64,000 nucleotides of DNA, taken from NCBI GenBank assembly GCA_030704425.1, contig JAPDHM010000002.1, positions 372,001 to 436,000 of the forward strand. Direction: 5' to 3'. The translations under genes were made by a program, and so were the position numbers. Source of the stretch: Rhodobacteraceae bacterium IMCC1909. GTDB lineage: Bacteria; Pseudomonadota; Alphaproteobacteria; Rhodobacterales; Rhodobacteraceae. The stretch's first letter is position 1; each line of letters starts with the position of its first letter. The notes under the pieces are model-generated. The model was given only the letters and a program-made list of their open reading frames with translations. It made no database searches and was not told the origin of the DNA. This document shows positions 18,119 to 26,798 of the stretch, one piece after another.

Positions 18119-19147
18119 TTAGTTACAGCCGTCAACACCAGGCAAAGCACCGGCGCAGGCCTGCTCTTTGGTGATGTGACCACCATTGATTGCAACGCTC
18201 AGATTGTCGCGTGTCAAAGGTGTTGGGTCGAGAAGGATTGCATTGATTGCAATGCCTTTTTCGCCACCCGAAAACTTGGTCGCGCCCTCGATGGCGTCCA
18301 TGGATGTGCCAGCTGCCAGAGCAGAGGCAATCTCACCGGCCGCTTTGCCAAGATCGCGAGCATCTTTCCAAACGGACACAGTCTGCGTGCCACGTGCAAC
18401 GCGGTTAATCGCTGCCAAGTCGCCATCTTGACCGCCCACTGGGATCACAAGACCCTGTGCGGAGAGCGCGGCAACAACACCGCCGGCCATGCCGTCATTT
18501 TCCGACAGAACCGCATCCACGTTGTTGTCATTGGCTGTCAGGATTTGCTCCATGTTTTTCTGAGCATTTTCTGGCTTCCATCCATCAGAGAAAGATTCAC
18601 CAACGATTTTGATTTTGCCCGCGTCAACATCGGCGCCGATGACTTCCATCATACCTTGCAGCAGGAACATCGCGTTTGGATCGCCTGGGTCGCCCTTGAT
18701 GATCGCATAGTTGCCAGTTGGCTGAACCGCCTGCACAGATTTCGCAATGATGCGGCCAACGCCGATATTGTCGAATGTCAGGTAGAATGTACGGTCATCT
18801 TCAATCAGGCGGTCATAGCCGATCACAGGGATGCCTTCGTTTGCAGCAGCTTCGATAGCAGGTGCAATTGCGTCTTTATCCCAAGCGTTGATAACCAAAG
18901 CGTCCACGCCCTGTGTGATCAGCGCTTCAATATCGGTCAACTGTTTGGCGGAAGATGATTCCGCATCTGCGGAAACATAGGTGTTGCCAGCCGCTTCAAT
19001 GGCAGCAACCATTGCCGCTTCGTCGATTTTCCAACGCTCTTCTTGGAAACTTGCCCAAGACACACCGATGGACATGCCCTCTGCCAAAGCAGCGGACCCT
19101 GTAAAACCAGCTGCCGCGACTGCGGCTGCGATGATTAGCTTATTCAT
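18119..19147 (-). CDS. xylF: Sugar ABC transporter substrate-binding protein (xylose cluster)
   Basis: This 342-residue periplasmic protein has a clear signal peptide (about 1-22, ending at ALA-E) and a type I periplasmic-binding fold. IGVSWASFQEERWKID near the N-terminus and GYDRLIEDD and SENDGMAGGVVAAL further on are hallmark XylF segments. It delivers xylose to the XylH/XylG transporter. It is the first gene of the minus-strand operon, and its promoter region is shared with the divergent ROK regulator. The mature C-terminus contains two cysteines that could form a disulfide (CAGALPGVDGCN). Confidence 0.95.
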   Translation of the reverse strand: MNKLIIAAAVAAAGFTGSAALAEGMSIGVSWASFQEERWKIDEAAMVAAIEAAGNTYVSADAESSSAKQLTDIEALITQGVDALVINAWDKDAIAPAIEAAANEGIPVIGYDRLIEDDRTFYLTFDNIGVGRIIAKSVQAVQPTGNYAIIKGDPGDPNAMFLLQGMMEVIGADVDAGKIKIVGESFSDGWKPENAQKNMEQILTANDNNVDAVLSENDGMAGGVVAALSAQGLVIPVGGQDGDLAAINRVARGTQTVSVWKDARDLGKAAGEIASALAAGTSMDAIEGATKFSGGEKGIAINAILLDPTPLTRDNLSVAINGGHITKEQACAGALPGVDGCN

Positions 19148-19217
19148 TGTAGTCCTCCCAAAAATTTAGCCCGATCGAGCAGACGCCAGATCTGAGCCAC
19201 TTGGTCATACTGCGCGA

Positions 19218-19240
19218 TTTAATTCAGTTGTCAAATTAAA
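19218..19240. promoter_or_regulatory. Candidate operator in the xylF / ROK divergent promoter
   Basis: A perfect 7-bp inverted repeat TTTAATT / AATTAAA with a 9-nt spacer lies 71 bp upstream of the xylF start and 126 bp upstream of the ROK start. AT-rich palindromes are typical targets of ROK xylose repressors. The assignment is by position and symmetry only. Confidence 0.5.
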
Positions 19241-19365
19241 ATTTACTATTTTTACCCGACAAAATGTGTAAAATGACAAATATCGGTGATGCTTATCGCA
19301 AATAAATACAGGTTTTGCGGCATGGCTGGAGAAATTCGGTAGCTTATAGTTCAAAGGGTGAATTT

Positions 19366-20640
19366 ATGTTTGAGGATGGGTTTCATGAGGAAATCGAATC
19401 AGCTGCGCTGGCCACCGGCTATGGGCCGATTCTACGCACCTCGGCGCGCGAATCTTTCTCGCTGCGCCAACAGATCTTTGAGCAAGTCCGCGCCAGTGGC
19501 CGTGTCGCCCGTGCAACCATAGCCCGAAGCCTTGATGTCAGCCCAGGCTCGGTCACCGCACTCACCGCTGAATTGATCGCAGATGGATTTTTGCGTGAGG
19601 TCGAGGGCGCTGCACGCGAAACCAGCCGGGGCCGCCCTCCGGTCGCTCTGGAGGTCGTGCCCGAAGCGCTGCGCGTGGTCGGCGTAAAACTCTCTGACGA
19701 AACACATACAGCGGTCTTGACCGATCTGGCCGGAAATCTACTGGCCAGTGCCGCCCTAGGAAGCAACACAGACAAGAAGACGGCAGAAGACCTGCTGAAA
19801 GACACGGAAAATCTAATGACCCAGCTTTGTACTGCGGCCAAGATCCCCATGGATACGATTTCCGCCATTGGCGTCGGGATTGCCGGGATCGTGGATTTTG
19901 AATCCGGCATGGTCGCCTGGTCACCGCTGCTGCAAAACTCCGATGTACCGCTGGGCCAGATCTTTGCCGATCACTTCGAAACCCCGGTGCGTATCGACAA
20001 TGACGCCAATGTTTTGACCCTTGCCGAATTATGGTTCGGCGCGGGGCGCGCTTTGAGCAACTTCGTTGTGGTGACGGTTGAAAATGGCGTCGGCATGGGC
20101 TTTGTCAGCGACAACCAATTGTTTCGCGGTACCCATGGTATGGGGTTGGAACTTGGCCACACGAAAGTGCAGCTTGATGGCGCGCTGTGCAGATGCGGTC
20201 AGCGCGGATGTTTGGAGGCTTATTTGGCCGACTACGCCCTCGCCCGCGAGGCCTCCACGGTATTTGGGTTGTCGCCAGAAAAGCCACATAACCTGCCCGA
20301 TGCGCTCAAATCGCTCTACGAAAAGGCCGCCAGCAGTGATCCGCATATTCGCACCATTTTCAAGCGCGCGGGCCGCTACCTGGCTGTGGCTTTATCCAAT
20401 ATTATCCACCTCTTAGATCCTGAATTGATTATTCTATCGGGCCAATTGATGCGCTATGATTTCCTCAATGCAAAAGAGATGCAGGCCGAAATGCGCGCGC
20501 TGGCACTCTATCACAGCCGCCATGAGACGCGGGTTGAGGTACAAACTTGGGGGGATATGGTTTGGGCCCGCGGCGCAACGGCCCTTGCTTTGACCGAATT
20601 GACCCGCACTGTCATTGTCGAAGGGCGTCAAAAACTGTGA
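19366..20640 (+). CDS. ROK-family transcriptional regulator (probable xylose repressor)
   Basis: This regulator has 424 residues from the ATG at 19366, with GGGTG about 6 nt upstream; a TTG-started extension of 17 residues is unlikely. The N-terminal winged helix (about 35-90: FEQVRASGRVARATIARSL, then SPGSVTALTAELIADGFL) binds DNA. The C-terminal sugar-kinase-like ROK domain has the zinc motif CRCGQRGCLEAY and the GIAGIVD and NDANVL nucleotide/sugar motifs. It is divergent from xylF with a palindrome between them, so control of the xyl operon by xylose is likely. Its stop overlaps the start of the FG-GAP gene (GTGA). Confidence 0.9.
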   Translation: MFEDGFHEEIESAALATGYGPILRTSARESFSLRQQIFEQVRASGRVARATIARSLDVSPGSVTALTAELIADGFLREVEGAARETSRGRPPVALEVVPEALRVVGVKLSDETHTAVLTDLAGNLLASAALGSNTDKKTAEDLLKDTENLMTQLCTAAKIPMDTISAIGVGIAGIVDFESGMVAWSPLLQNSDVPLGQIFADHFETPVRIDNDANVLTLAELWFGAGRALSNFVVVTVENGVGMGFVSDNQLFRGTHGMGLELGHTKVQLDGALCRCGQRGCLEAYLADYALAREASTVFGLSPEKPHNLPDALKSLYEKAASSDPHIRTIFKRAGRYLAVALSNIIHLLDPELIILSGQLMRYDFLNAKEMQAEMRALALYHSRHETRVEVQTWGDMVWARGATALALTELTRTVIVEGRQKL

Positions 20641-22103
20641 AATCTCTTTGGGTAATCTTGTGTCTTCTCGCCGGGGTTGGACAGGCCGAGCCGCTGTTTC
20701 GCGACCTCTCACATCGCCTGCCTGAGCACCGCTATTTGGGGGGGTGGAACCATTTTGTCGGCGGCGGTGTCGCGGTCCTGGACTGCAATGGCGACGCGCT
20801 GCCCGATATTTTCGCCGCCGGCGGCACTGGGCCGGCCGGCCTATTTGTCAATCAAGGCAATTTCACCTTCGCCGCCCACCCCTTGCCCGACATCCGCGCC
20901 ACCACAGGTGCCTATCCCATCGACATCAATGCCGATGGCTTCATGGATCTCTTCGTGCTGCGCATTGGGCAAAACATGATCCTAATGGGTGGCCCAGAAT
21001 GCAGCTTCACCCAGGCCACCACGGAATTCCCCCTCCTGCCGGCCGATCAATGGTCGACGGCCTTTAGCGCCTGGTGGGTGGATGACGGACGCCCGCATAT
21101 GGCCGTAGGAAATTATGTGGATTTAAAGAACCCCGAGGGTCCGTTTTTCGCCTGTGACAGCCATGAAATTCTCACGCCGCTTGCGGATGGGTATCACTCC
21201 ACCCCGCTGGAACCCGGATTTTGCAGCCTATCCATGTTGGCCACAAAGGATGCCAGCGGCGCGCAGCGCCTGCGTATCTCAAATGACCGGCAATACTATG
21301 TGCGCGGCGGATATGAGCAAATGTGGGATCTCAAAGAGGGCCGGTTTCTAGTGGCTTCAGATGGCTGGGAAAAAATCTCTATCTGGGGCATGGGCATTGC
21401 CAGCCGCGATATCACTGGCGACCAGCGCGAAGAGGTCATGCTCACCTCCATGGGCGATCAGCTGATGCAAATGGCCCAGCCCGACGGCACCTATGCCAGT
21501 GCTCCGTTTTCCATCGGAACCTATGCGCATCGTCCCTATTATGGCGATGATGGGCGCCCTTCAACCGGCTGGCATGCGCAATTTGGGGATATGGACAATG
21601 ACGGGCGGGTTGATCTGTTCATTTCCAAAGGCAATGTTGATCAAATGCCGTCCAATGCGATCAAAGATCCCAATAATCTGTTGATGCAGCAAGCGAATGG
21701 GACTTTTCGGGAAATGGGTCAAAGTGCCGGCTTGGCCAGCACGGAACGCGGGCGCGGAGCTGCGCTGGCAGATTTCGATGGTGATGGCCGGCTGGATGTA
21801 GTGGTGCTGAACCGCCGCGCGCCATTGGAAATTTACCGCAACGAAACCCCAGATACTGGTTACTGGCTGGCGGTTTCGCTCCTACAACCGGGCGGCAATC
21901 GCCATGCGATCGGCGCGAGTGTAACCCTCAACGGCGATATGCAGCGCACGATCATCGGTGGCGGACATGCCGGCGGACAAGCCGGTCCGCTGCATTTCGG
22001 CCTTGGCGCTGCGACCCAGGCCGAGATCACCGTCGAATGGCCCAGCGGGCACATCACACATCACAAAGCAGCGGCCAATCAAAGCGTCACTCTGACCCCT
22101 TAA
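20637..22103 (+). CDS. Secreted FG-GAP/VCBS repeat protein with ASPIC/UnbV C-terminal domain (CRTAC1-like)
   Basis: This 488-residue protein starts at a GTG overlapping the ROK stop by 3 bp. Residues 1-17 form a signal peptide (SLWVILCLLAGVGQA-E). The body has Asp-rich calcium-loop repeats of the FG-GAP type: DCNGDALPDIF, DINADGFMDLF, DMDNDGRVDLF and DFDGDGRLDVV. The last 100 residues match the ASPIC/UnbV domain (GASVTLNG near the start, ITVEWPSG near the end). Such proteins are predicted beta-propellers outside the cytoplasm; function is unknown. Coupling to the ROK gene and convergence with a di-haem peroxidase gene are the only contextual clues. Confidence 0.85.
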   Translation: MKSLWVILCLLAGVGQAEPLFRDLSHRLPEHRYLGGWNHFVGGGVAVLDCNGDALPDIFAAGGTGPAGLFVNQGNFTFAAHPLPDIRATTGAYPIDINADGFMDLFVLRIGQNMILMGGPECSFTQATTEFPLLPADQWSTAFSAWWVDDGRPHMAVGNYVDLKNPEGPFFACDSHEILTPLADGYHSTPLEPGFCSLSMLATKDASGAQRLRISNDRQYYVRGGYEQMWDLKEGRFLVASDGWEKISIWGMGIASRDITGDQREEVMLTSMGDQLMQMAQPDGTYASAPFSIGTYAHRPYYGDDGRPSTGWHAQFGDMDNDGRVDLFISKGNVDQMPSNAIKDPNNLLMQQANGTFREMGQSAGLASTERGRGAALADFDGDGRLDVVVLNRRAPLEIYRNETPDTGYWLAVSLLQPGGNRHAIGASVTLNGDMQRTIIGGGHAGGQAGPLHFGLGAATQAEITVEWPSGHITHHKAAANQSVTLTP

Positions 22104-22150
22104 CTTCTTGTGACTGGAAGGACGCGTGAGCTGCCAAGCCAAAACACTTT

Positions 22151-22170
22151 GCCCGGTGGCAACACCGGGC
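22151..22170. terminator. Hairpin between convergent FG-GAP and peroxidase genes
   Basis: An 8-bp perfect stem GCCCGGTG / CACCGGGC closes a GCAA tetraloop. It sits between the two convergent stops. The minus-strand side is followed by a short T-containing tract (AAAGTGTTTT), so termination of the peroxidase gene is the more likely role. Confidence 0.6.
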
Positions 22171-22239
22171 TGCGCCAGGCTGCCCCCCGGCAGGCGTTGC
22201 CCTCATTTCGTATTGAAATGGTATTGTCAGAGATCTTCT

Positions 22240-23571
22240 CTACGGGGTCGGCACATGCAAGCCGCTTGGCACGGCTTTGGGCACTCCGAGCCGGCCAGCG
22301 GTCATCGCGGGGTCGGTTAGGCTGTGCAAAAAGGCTGTGATGTCAGACACGTCTTGCGCCCCAAGCGCCACGGGCGCCACGGCAACCGCGGCTGAGATCG
22401 CTGCCACCTCTGCGGGGTCATCCATGATCCGCCAATCGGCCGCTTCAAACTCTGGCAAGACGACCCCCCTGCGGTCATAGCTCTGAAGGGCCGCGCGCGG
22501 ATCGGCATGGGCCGCCACAAAGCTGGCGAGATCCCCATAGGCTCCAGAATGCCCCCAAGGGCCAGTCAGCGCGACATTGCGCAAGGAGGGCGTGCGAAAG
22601 GCAAATCTATCGGCTTCCCGCCCGGTCACGCGAAACCGGCCTTCATCCCGCGCATGGCGCTCAAACCGCGCCGCCTTGCCCGGTCCAAGCTGCGGTTGGC
22701 CCATGGCATGAAACTCAAAATCAGTCAAAAGTGGCCCGCTGTGACAGGCCGCACATCCCGCCGCGCCATAAAACAGCTCAAGCCCACGCTTTTCCGCGCC
22801 CGAAAAGCTGACTTCACCGGCCAATAGTGCATCAAAGGGCGCTGTATCTGAGCGCCATTCAAATTCCATAAAAGCGGCAATGGCATTGGATATATCGGTA
22901 AAGCCAATGTCCTGGGGTCCGGCCAAATCGGGATAGACCGACGCAAAACGCGCCACATAGTCCGGCACGGCGGCCACCCGGTGGGCAATCAAATCCCACG
23001 CCCCGTCCTTGCCCGTAAGCGTGCCGCGCCGCACGGCTTGGGAAATTTCATTTTCCGAATAATGCCCCGCCATTTCATCACCTGAAAGCACGGGGAACAT
23101 AGTTTGCGCCGAAATGATCGAAGCAAAGCCGCCCACCATTTCCTCTTCAAGCGGCGTGCGCAGACCGGACGGCCGGGTTGCATCAACCTCCACCCGCCCA
23201 TCATGAAACAATACCGTCATTTGCTTGGCGCCGAGGTTGAACAAGGGCTGCGCATTGCGCGGCACCCGTTGCTCGGGCAGGTTTTGCGGATCCACCACAC
23301 GGTTCACGCCCAGCCCCATGCCGCCATCTCCTAAAGACAAAGACAGGCCATCTCCCGTCCCAAAGGCGGGATGGTGACAGGTTACGCAGGCCACCTCTTT
23401 ATTGCCAGAGAGCAAGGGGTCATAGAACAGCAGCTGCCCCAACTGCGCTTCTTCAAAGCGCACGGGACGAAAATCAGCCTCCTTGAGGGGCGGCGGTAAA
23501 TCCACTGCCCCGACCCCAGACGCCACAGCAATGCCCATGCCAATGGCAAAACTCAAAAGGACTACACGCAT
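22240..23571 (-). CDS. Di-haem cytochrome c peroxidase / MauG-family protein
   Basis: This protein has 443 residues from the ATG at 23571 and a signal peptide of about 22 residues. Two c-type haem motifs are present: CVTCH at residues 62-66 and CAACH in the C-terminal half (followed by SGPLLTDFEFHAMGQ). LGQLLFYDPLLSGN and FRTPSLRNVALTGPWGHSGAY are standard CCP/MauG signatures. It would act in the periplasm, reducing peroxide or oxidising a protein or small-molecule partner. It is not accompanied by mau genes. It converges on the FG-GAP gene and is divergent from the cobalamin riboswitch. Confidence 0.9.
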   Translation of the reverse strand: MRVVLLSFAIGMGIAVASGVGAVDLPPPLKEADFRPVRFEEAQLGQLLFYDPLLSGNKEVACVTCHHPAFGTGDGLSLSLGDGGMGLGVNRVVDPQNLPEQRVPRNAQPLFNLGAKQMTVLFHDGRVEVDATRPSGLRTPLEEEMVGGFASIISAQTMFPVLSGDEMAGHYSENEISQAVRRGTLTGKDGAWDLIAHRVAAVPDYVARFASVYPDLAGPQDIGFTDISNAIAAFMEFEWRSDTAPFDALLAGEVSFSGAEKRGLELFYGAAGCAACHSGPLLTDFEFHAMGQPQLGPGKAARFERHARDEGRFRVTGREADRFAFRTPSLRNVALTGPWGHSGAYGDLASFVAAHADPRAALQSYDRRGVVLPEFEAADWRIMDDPAEVAAISAAVAVAPVALGAQDVSDITAFLHSLTDPAMTAGRLGVPKAVPSGLHVPTP

Positions 23572-23729
23572 TCCCACCTCTTCCAATCCTCCGCTGACAA
23601 TGGAACAGTCCAACCAAAATGAAAACCCACCTAATGAAACCCCGGCCGAGATCATAAATGCCGATACTCTGCGCTGTGAGGTCGCAAACGATCTTGACGA
23701 CTCCCATCAAGCAAGCCACAGATGGGCCT

Positions 23730-23915
23730 GCAAGGTGTTCATTGGATGCAAAGCATTCGGAACTGAAACGGGAATTTGGTGCGGGTGACCCATATCGGGA
23801 CCCAAAACCAAAGCCGCCCCCGCGACTGTAAGCGGTTTGGGTCTGTCATATGCCACTGGGAAACCGGGAAGGAGACAGATCATCATGCCGCCAGCCAGGA
23901 GACCGGCCTGCAAGA
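23730..23915 (+). ncRNA. Cobalamin (B12) riboswitch
   Basis: All the conserved blocks of the cobalamin aptamer appear in order on the plus strand: GGGAAtttGGTG, then AAGCCGCCCCCGCGACTGTAAGCGG as interrupted core elements, the B12 box GCCACTGGG, CCGGGAAGG, and the closing AGCCAGGAGACCGGCC. The exact 5' edge is approximate. It lies directly upstream of cbtB and should lower expression of the CbtBA cobalt transporter when adenosylcobalamin is plentiful. Confidence 0.93.
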
Positions 23916-23925
23916 CTAGTAACCC

Positions 23926-23943
23926 CCTGTCGGGTGTGACAGG
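23926..23943 (+). promoter_or_regulatory. Expression-platform hairpin of the B12 riboswitch
   Basis: CCTGTC and GACAGG form a 6-bp stem with a GGGTGT loop, ending a few bases before the AGGAG ribosome-binding site and the cbtB ATG at 23959. No T-run follows, so control of translation is more likely than termination; this is inferred from layout. Confidence 0.55.
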
Positions 23944-23958
23944 ATTAGGAGAAACGAA

Positions 23959-24129
23959 ATGACAACTCAAAGCAAAGCAATTGCAGCTTCCATGCCGGCC
24001 ACTGCGGGCATCACTTTGGTCTTTATCACAGGGCTCGCCCTGCTGATGGCCTCCGGCTATGCTCAGGCCAATGCCCTACATGATGCGGCCCATGACGGAC
24101 GCCATGCTATGGCGTTTCCCTGCCATTAA
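23959..24129 (+). CDS. cbtB: CbtB, small cobalt-transporter subunit
   Basis: This 56-residue protein has one membrane helix (about 15-37, ITLVFITGLALLMASGYAQA) and the family-defining histidine-rich C-terminus HDGRHAMAFPCH, thought to bind cobalt. AGGAG lies 5 nt before the ATG. CbtB and CbtA form a predicted B12-regulated cobalt uptake system, which fits the cobalamin riboswitch immediately upstream and cobW and cobN downstream. The gene ends 9 bp before cbtA. Confidence 0.92.
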   Translation: MTTQSKAIAASMPATAGITLVFITGLALLMASGYAQANALHDAAHDGRHAMAFPCH

Positions 24130-24138
24130 GCTGATCTC

Positions 24139-24819
24139 ATGGTGAAAAACCTGTTTGTAAGCGCGATCTGCGCCGGCATCGCCGCTGGGCTATTGGCCTC
24201 AGTGCTTCAGTTCACATTCGTGATTCCGGTGCTTTTGGAAGGTGAGCTCTATGAGACCGGAGCGCGCGTGCATTTCAGCACGGACGGATCCCCTCAGAGC
24301 GACCGGGGTGCGCCCTCTTTGGGCGGTGATTGGACCCGCCATTCCATGACAGTGGCCTTTAACATCGTGACCTACACAGGCTACGGGCTGTTGCTGGCCG
24401 CGCTGATCAGCTTTGCGGCTCTCAAAGGTATCACGACCTCTGCCCGACAGGGTTTGATCTGGGGGCTCTGTGGTTACATCGCAGTGCAGCTGGCGCCAGC
24501 GATCGGCCTGCCTCCTGAGTTACCGGGCACCATCGCAGCTGAAGTGGGACAACGGCAATTGTGGTGGATCAGCACGATCCTGGCCAGCGCCACGGGGCTT
24601 GGTTTAATCGCCTTCGGCCGCAGCTATCTGCCGCTTGCGGGCGTGATCTTGATAGCGATCCCGCAGCTTTTGGGAGCGCCACATCTCGACATGTTTTTCG
24701 GTGTGGCACCTCCTGAGCTGGCTGCCGAATTTGCAACGCTGAGTTTGGGAGCCGCCGCGGCGGGATGGATCATGCTGGGCTATGTGGTGGCAGCCACTCT
24801 GACGCGTTTGGAAACTTAG
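24139..24819 (+). CDS. cbtA: CbtA family cobalt transporter
   Basis: This 226-residue membrane protein has about five to six helices. The N-terminus FVSAICAGIAAGLLASVLQF followed by a polar loop with ELYE, and the central GLIWGLCGYIAVQLAPAIGLPPELPG, are typical of CbtA. It would form the permease of the CbtAB cobalt importer, co-transcribed with cbtB under the B12 riboswitch. It converges on the DUF1636 gene, the stops being 7 bp apart. Confidence 0.9.
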   Translation: MVKNLFVSAICAGIAAGLLASVLQFTFVIPVLLEGELYETGARVHFSTDGSPQSDRGAPSLGGDWTRHSMTVAFNIVTYTGYGLLLAALISFAALKGITTSARQGLIWGLCGYIAVQLAPAIGLPPELPGTIAAEVGQRQLWWISTILASATGLGLIAFGRSYLPLAGVILIAIPQLLGAPHLDMFFGVAPPELAAEFATLSLGAAAAGWIMLGYVVAATLTRLET

Positions 24820-24826
24820 AGGGCGG

Positions 24827-25180
24827 CTAGAGCCTGGGAACCCGGCCCTGCAGGCAAAGCCGCAAACGCCCTGCGGCCTCCGCTTCGGTGATCCAGCCCT
24901 CCGGCGCATCTGCGTATAGCTTGAGCAGGCCCAGCATATCTTGGGTATCCTGCGCAGGATCGGCACCAGAAAAGAGGTAGGTTGCCTTCTGCGCCCCTTG
25001 CAGCGCAAAGGCCACGGGAGACTGACACATGTTAAGACAAGAGCAGGTCACAATCTCGACCTCCAAACCGCAGTCCTGCGCCGCTTTGCGAAGCCCTATC
25101 GCCCATTTGGCGCCGGGCGCCGTCCCGCCGGGCTCCGCACAGGTATCACATATGGTCAAACGATCTTTCAAAACTTTCAA
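24827..25180 (-). CDS. DUF1636 (ferredoxin-like, cysteine-rich) protein of the cobalamin locus
   Basis: This is a protein of about 117 residues with a thioredoxin-fold 2Fe-2S ferredoxin-like pattern: LTICDTCAEPGG near the start, then VEIVTCSCLNMCQSPVAFALQG. Four cysteines (CDTC, CSCLNMC) are placed as expected for metal or Fe-S binding. DUF1636 genes are commonly found with B12 synthesis genes in alphaproteobacteria. There is no ATG start; TTG codons at 25180, 25171 or 25225 are possible, and 25180 is picked because GGGAG lies just upstream. It is divergent from cobW. Its precise role is unknown. Confidence 0.75.
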   Translation of the reverse strand: MKVLKDRLTICDTCAEPGGTAPGAKWAIGLRKAAQDCGLEVEIVTCSCLNMCQSPVAFALQGAQKATYLFSGADPAQDTQDMLGLLKLYADAPEGWITEAEAAGRLRLCLQGRVPRL

Positions 25181-25248
25181 AATCTCCCGTTTTAGCTGAC
25201 ATCTATTCGGCGTAAAGCACTCCAAGCCCGATCACAAGGAATACCGAC

Positions 25249-26343
25249 ATGGTCTCGAAAATCCCCGCAACAATCATTACCGGCTTTCTTGGCGCGGGTA
25301 AAACCACCCTCATCCGCCATATGTTGCAAAATGCACAAGGCCGCAGGATCGCCCTGATCATCAATGAGTTTGGCGATCTTGGCGTGGATGGCGATATATT
25401 GAAGGGCTGCGGTGATGAAACCTGCCGCGAAGAAGACGTGATGGAGCTGTCCAATGGCTGCATCTGTTGCACGGTCGCCGATGACTTCATCCCAACAATG
25501 GAAAAGCTTTTGGCCCGGGAAGATAAGCCCGACCATATCGTGATAGAGACCAGCGGTCTGGCCCTGCCGCAACCTCTTGTGCGGGCCTTCAACTGGCCGG
25601 GCATTTCGACACAGGTGACGGTCGACGGGGTTGTGACTGTGGTCGATGGCAAAGCCGTCACTGAGGGGCGATTTGCTCATTCGGTCGCCGCGGTTGATGC
25701 GCAACGCCAATTGGATGAAAATCTGGACCATGAAACGCCCCTATCAGAGCTTTTCGAAGATCAAATCGCCTGCGCCGATATGATTGTGGTGAACAAAACC
25801 GACCTGCTCGAGGAGGCCGAGGCCCAAGCTTTAGTCAATACTCTCAACGGCTCCTCGCGCGCCGGCGTGCAAGTGGTGACAACCTCCATGGGTAAATTGC
25901 CGGTTGATGTGCTGCTGGGACAGGGTATTGGCGCGGAGGGCGATCTTGAGGCCCGCCACGAGCTGCACCATCACCATCGTGATCACGACGATGACCATGA
26001 CGACGATGATCACGATGACCATGATCACCACCACGATCATGACCACGACGCCTTTGAAAGCTTTGTCGTGACCCTGGGCGAGATCACAGATCCCAAGGCC
26101 TTTTCAGACCAGGTCAGCGCAATCATAGGCGCCCATGATATTTTACGGCTCAAAGGCTTCGCTGCTGTCTCAGGCAAACCTATGCGTCTGACCTTGCAAG
26201 CTGTCGGGCCGCGGGTGGAGACCTATTTTGATCAACCCTTCGGTGATGGCGCGCGCGCCACGCGCCTGGTCGTGATCGGCCAGGCAGGTTTGGATCATGC
26301 TGCAATTGAAGCGGCGTTGAAATCCTGCGATGCGCTGCAGTAA
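25249..26343 (+). CDS. cobW: CobW-type metallochaperone GTPase
   Basis: This 364-residue G3E GTPase has P-loop GFLGAGKT at residues 12-19, the metal-binding GCICC motif at 70-74, IETSGLA in the switch region and NKTDLL as the guanine-specificity motif. Residues about 237-267 are an extreme His/Asp run, a metal-storage linker, before the C-terminal CobW_C domain. It probably supplies cobalt to the CobN cobaltochelatase encoded 0.7 kb downstream. The ATG is 24 bp from the DUF1636 gene on the other strand. Confidence 0.95.
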   Translation: MVSKIPATIITGFLGAGKTTLIRHMLQNAQGRRIALIINEFGDLGVDGDILKGCGDETCREEDVMELSNGCICCTVADDFIPTMEKLLAREDKPDHIVIETSGLALPQPLVRAFNWPGISTQVTVDGVVTVVDGKAVTEGRFAHSVAAVDAQRQLDENLDHETPLSELFEDQIACADMIVVNKTDLLEEAEAQALVNTLNGSSRAGVQVVTTSMGKLPVDVLLGQGIGAEGDLEARHELHHHHRDHDDDHDDDDHDDHDHHHDHDHDAFESFVVTLGEITDPKAFSDQVSAIIGAHDILRLKGFAAVSGKPMRLTLQAVGPRVETYFDQPFGDGARATRLVVIGQAGLDHAAIEAALKSCDALQ

Positions 26344-26346
26344 ACC

Positions 26347-26796
26347 ATGATCGTAATCGAGCGCAGTGATCCCAACGAACCGCAGACCACCGCATTGTTG
26401 CAGGCCAGTCACGCGCTTATGCAATCGCTCTTTCCGCCAGAGGACAACAGCTTTCTGTCCATTGAAGACCTCTGTATGCCCGACGTCTATTTTCACACCG
26501 CACGCCGGGGTGACAAGGTGCTTGGCACCGGCGCCTTGGCCGTCAAACCTGGCTATGGGGAGATCAAATCTATGTTTGTAGATCCAAGCGCAAGGGGCCA
26601 AGGGGTGGCCGATGCCCTTTTACGCGCGCTGCAGGATCTGGCCTTCGAGCAAGGGCTCAGCACATTAAAGCTTGAAACCGGAAATTCGCTGCAGGCCGCC
26701 CTGCGCCTCTATGCGCGGCACGGTTTTACAACCTGCGGTCCATTTGGCGATTACACCGCCAATGACAGCAGCATCTTCATGACCAAAACCCTATGA
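26347..26796 (+). CDS. GNAT-family N-acetyltransferase
   Basis: This 149-residue single GNAT domain has the acetyl-CoA loop VDPSARGQGVADALLRAL (motif A, R/QxxGxA-like) and motif B in LETGNSLQAALRLYARHGF. The sequence resembles small YhbS/putative acetyltransferases; the substrate is not predictable. It starts 3 bp after cobW, so it is co-transcribed with it, and it converges on a small minus-strand gene whose stop is 2 bp away. Confidence 0.85.
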   Translation: MIVIERSDPNEPQTTALLQASHALMQSLFPPEDNSFLSIEDLCMPDVYFHTARRGDKVLGTGALAVKPGYGEIKSMFVDPSARGQGVADALLRALQDLAFEQGLSTLKLETGNSLQAALRLYARHGFTTCGPFGDYTANDSSIFMTKTL

Positions 26797-26798
26797 AT

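Noticed and set aside
18176-18958. 260-codon plus-strand frame opposite xylF
   Set aside because: Antisense to a clear periplasmic binding protein; codon bias of xylF explains the long open frame.
25831-26046. Valine/isoleucine/methionine-rich minus-strand frame in cobW, looking like a membrane helix
   Set aside because: It is only the complement of the His/Asp codons in the CobW metal-binding run.
25960-26050. Possible DNA tandem repeat in cobW
   Set aside because: CAT/CAC/GAT/GAC codons are mixed irregularly; it is a low-complexity coding stretch, not an exact repeat array.
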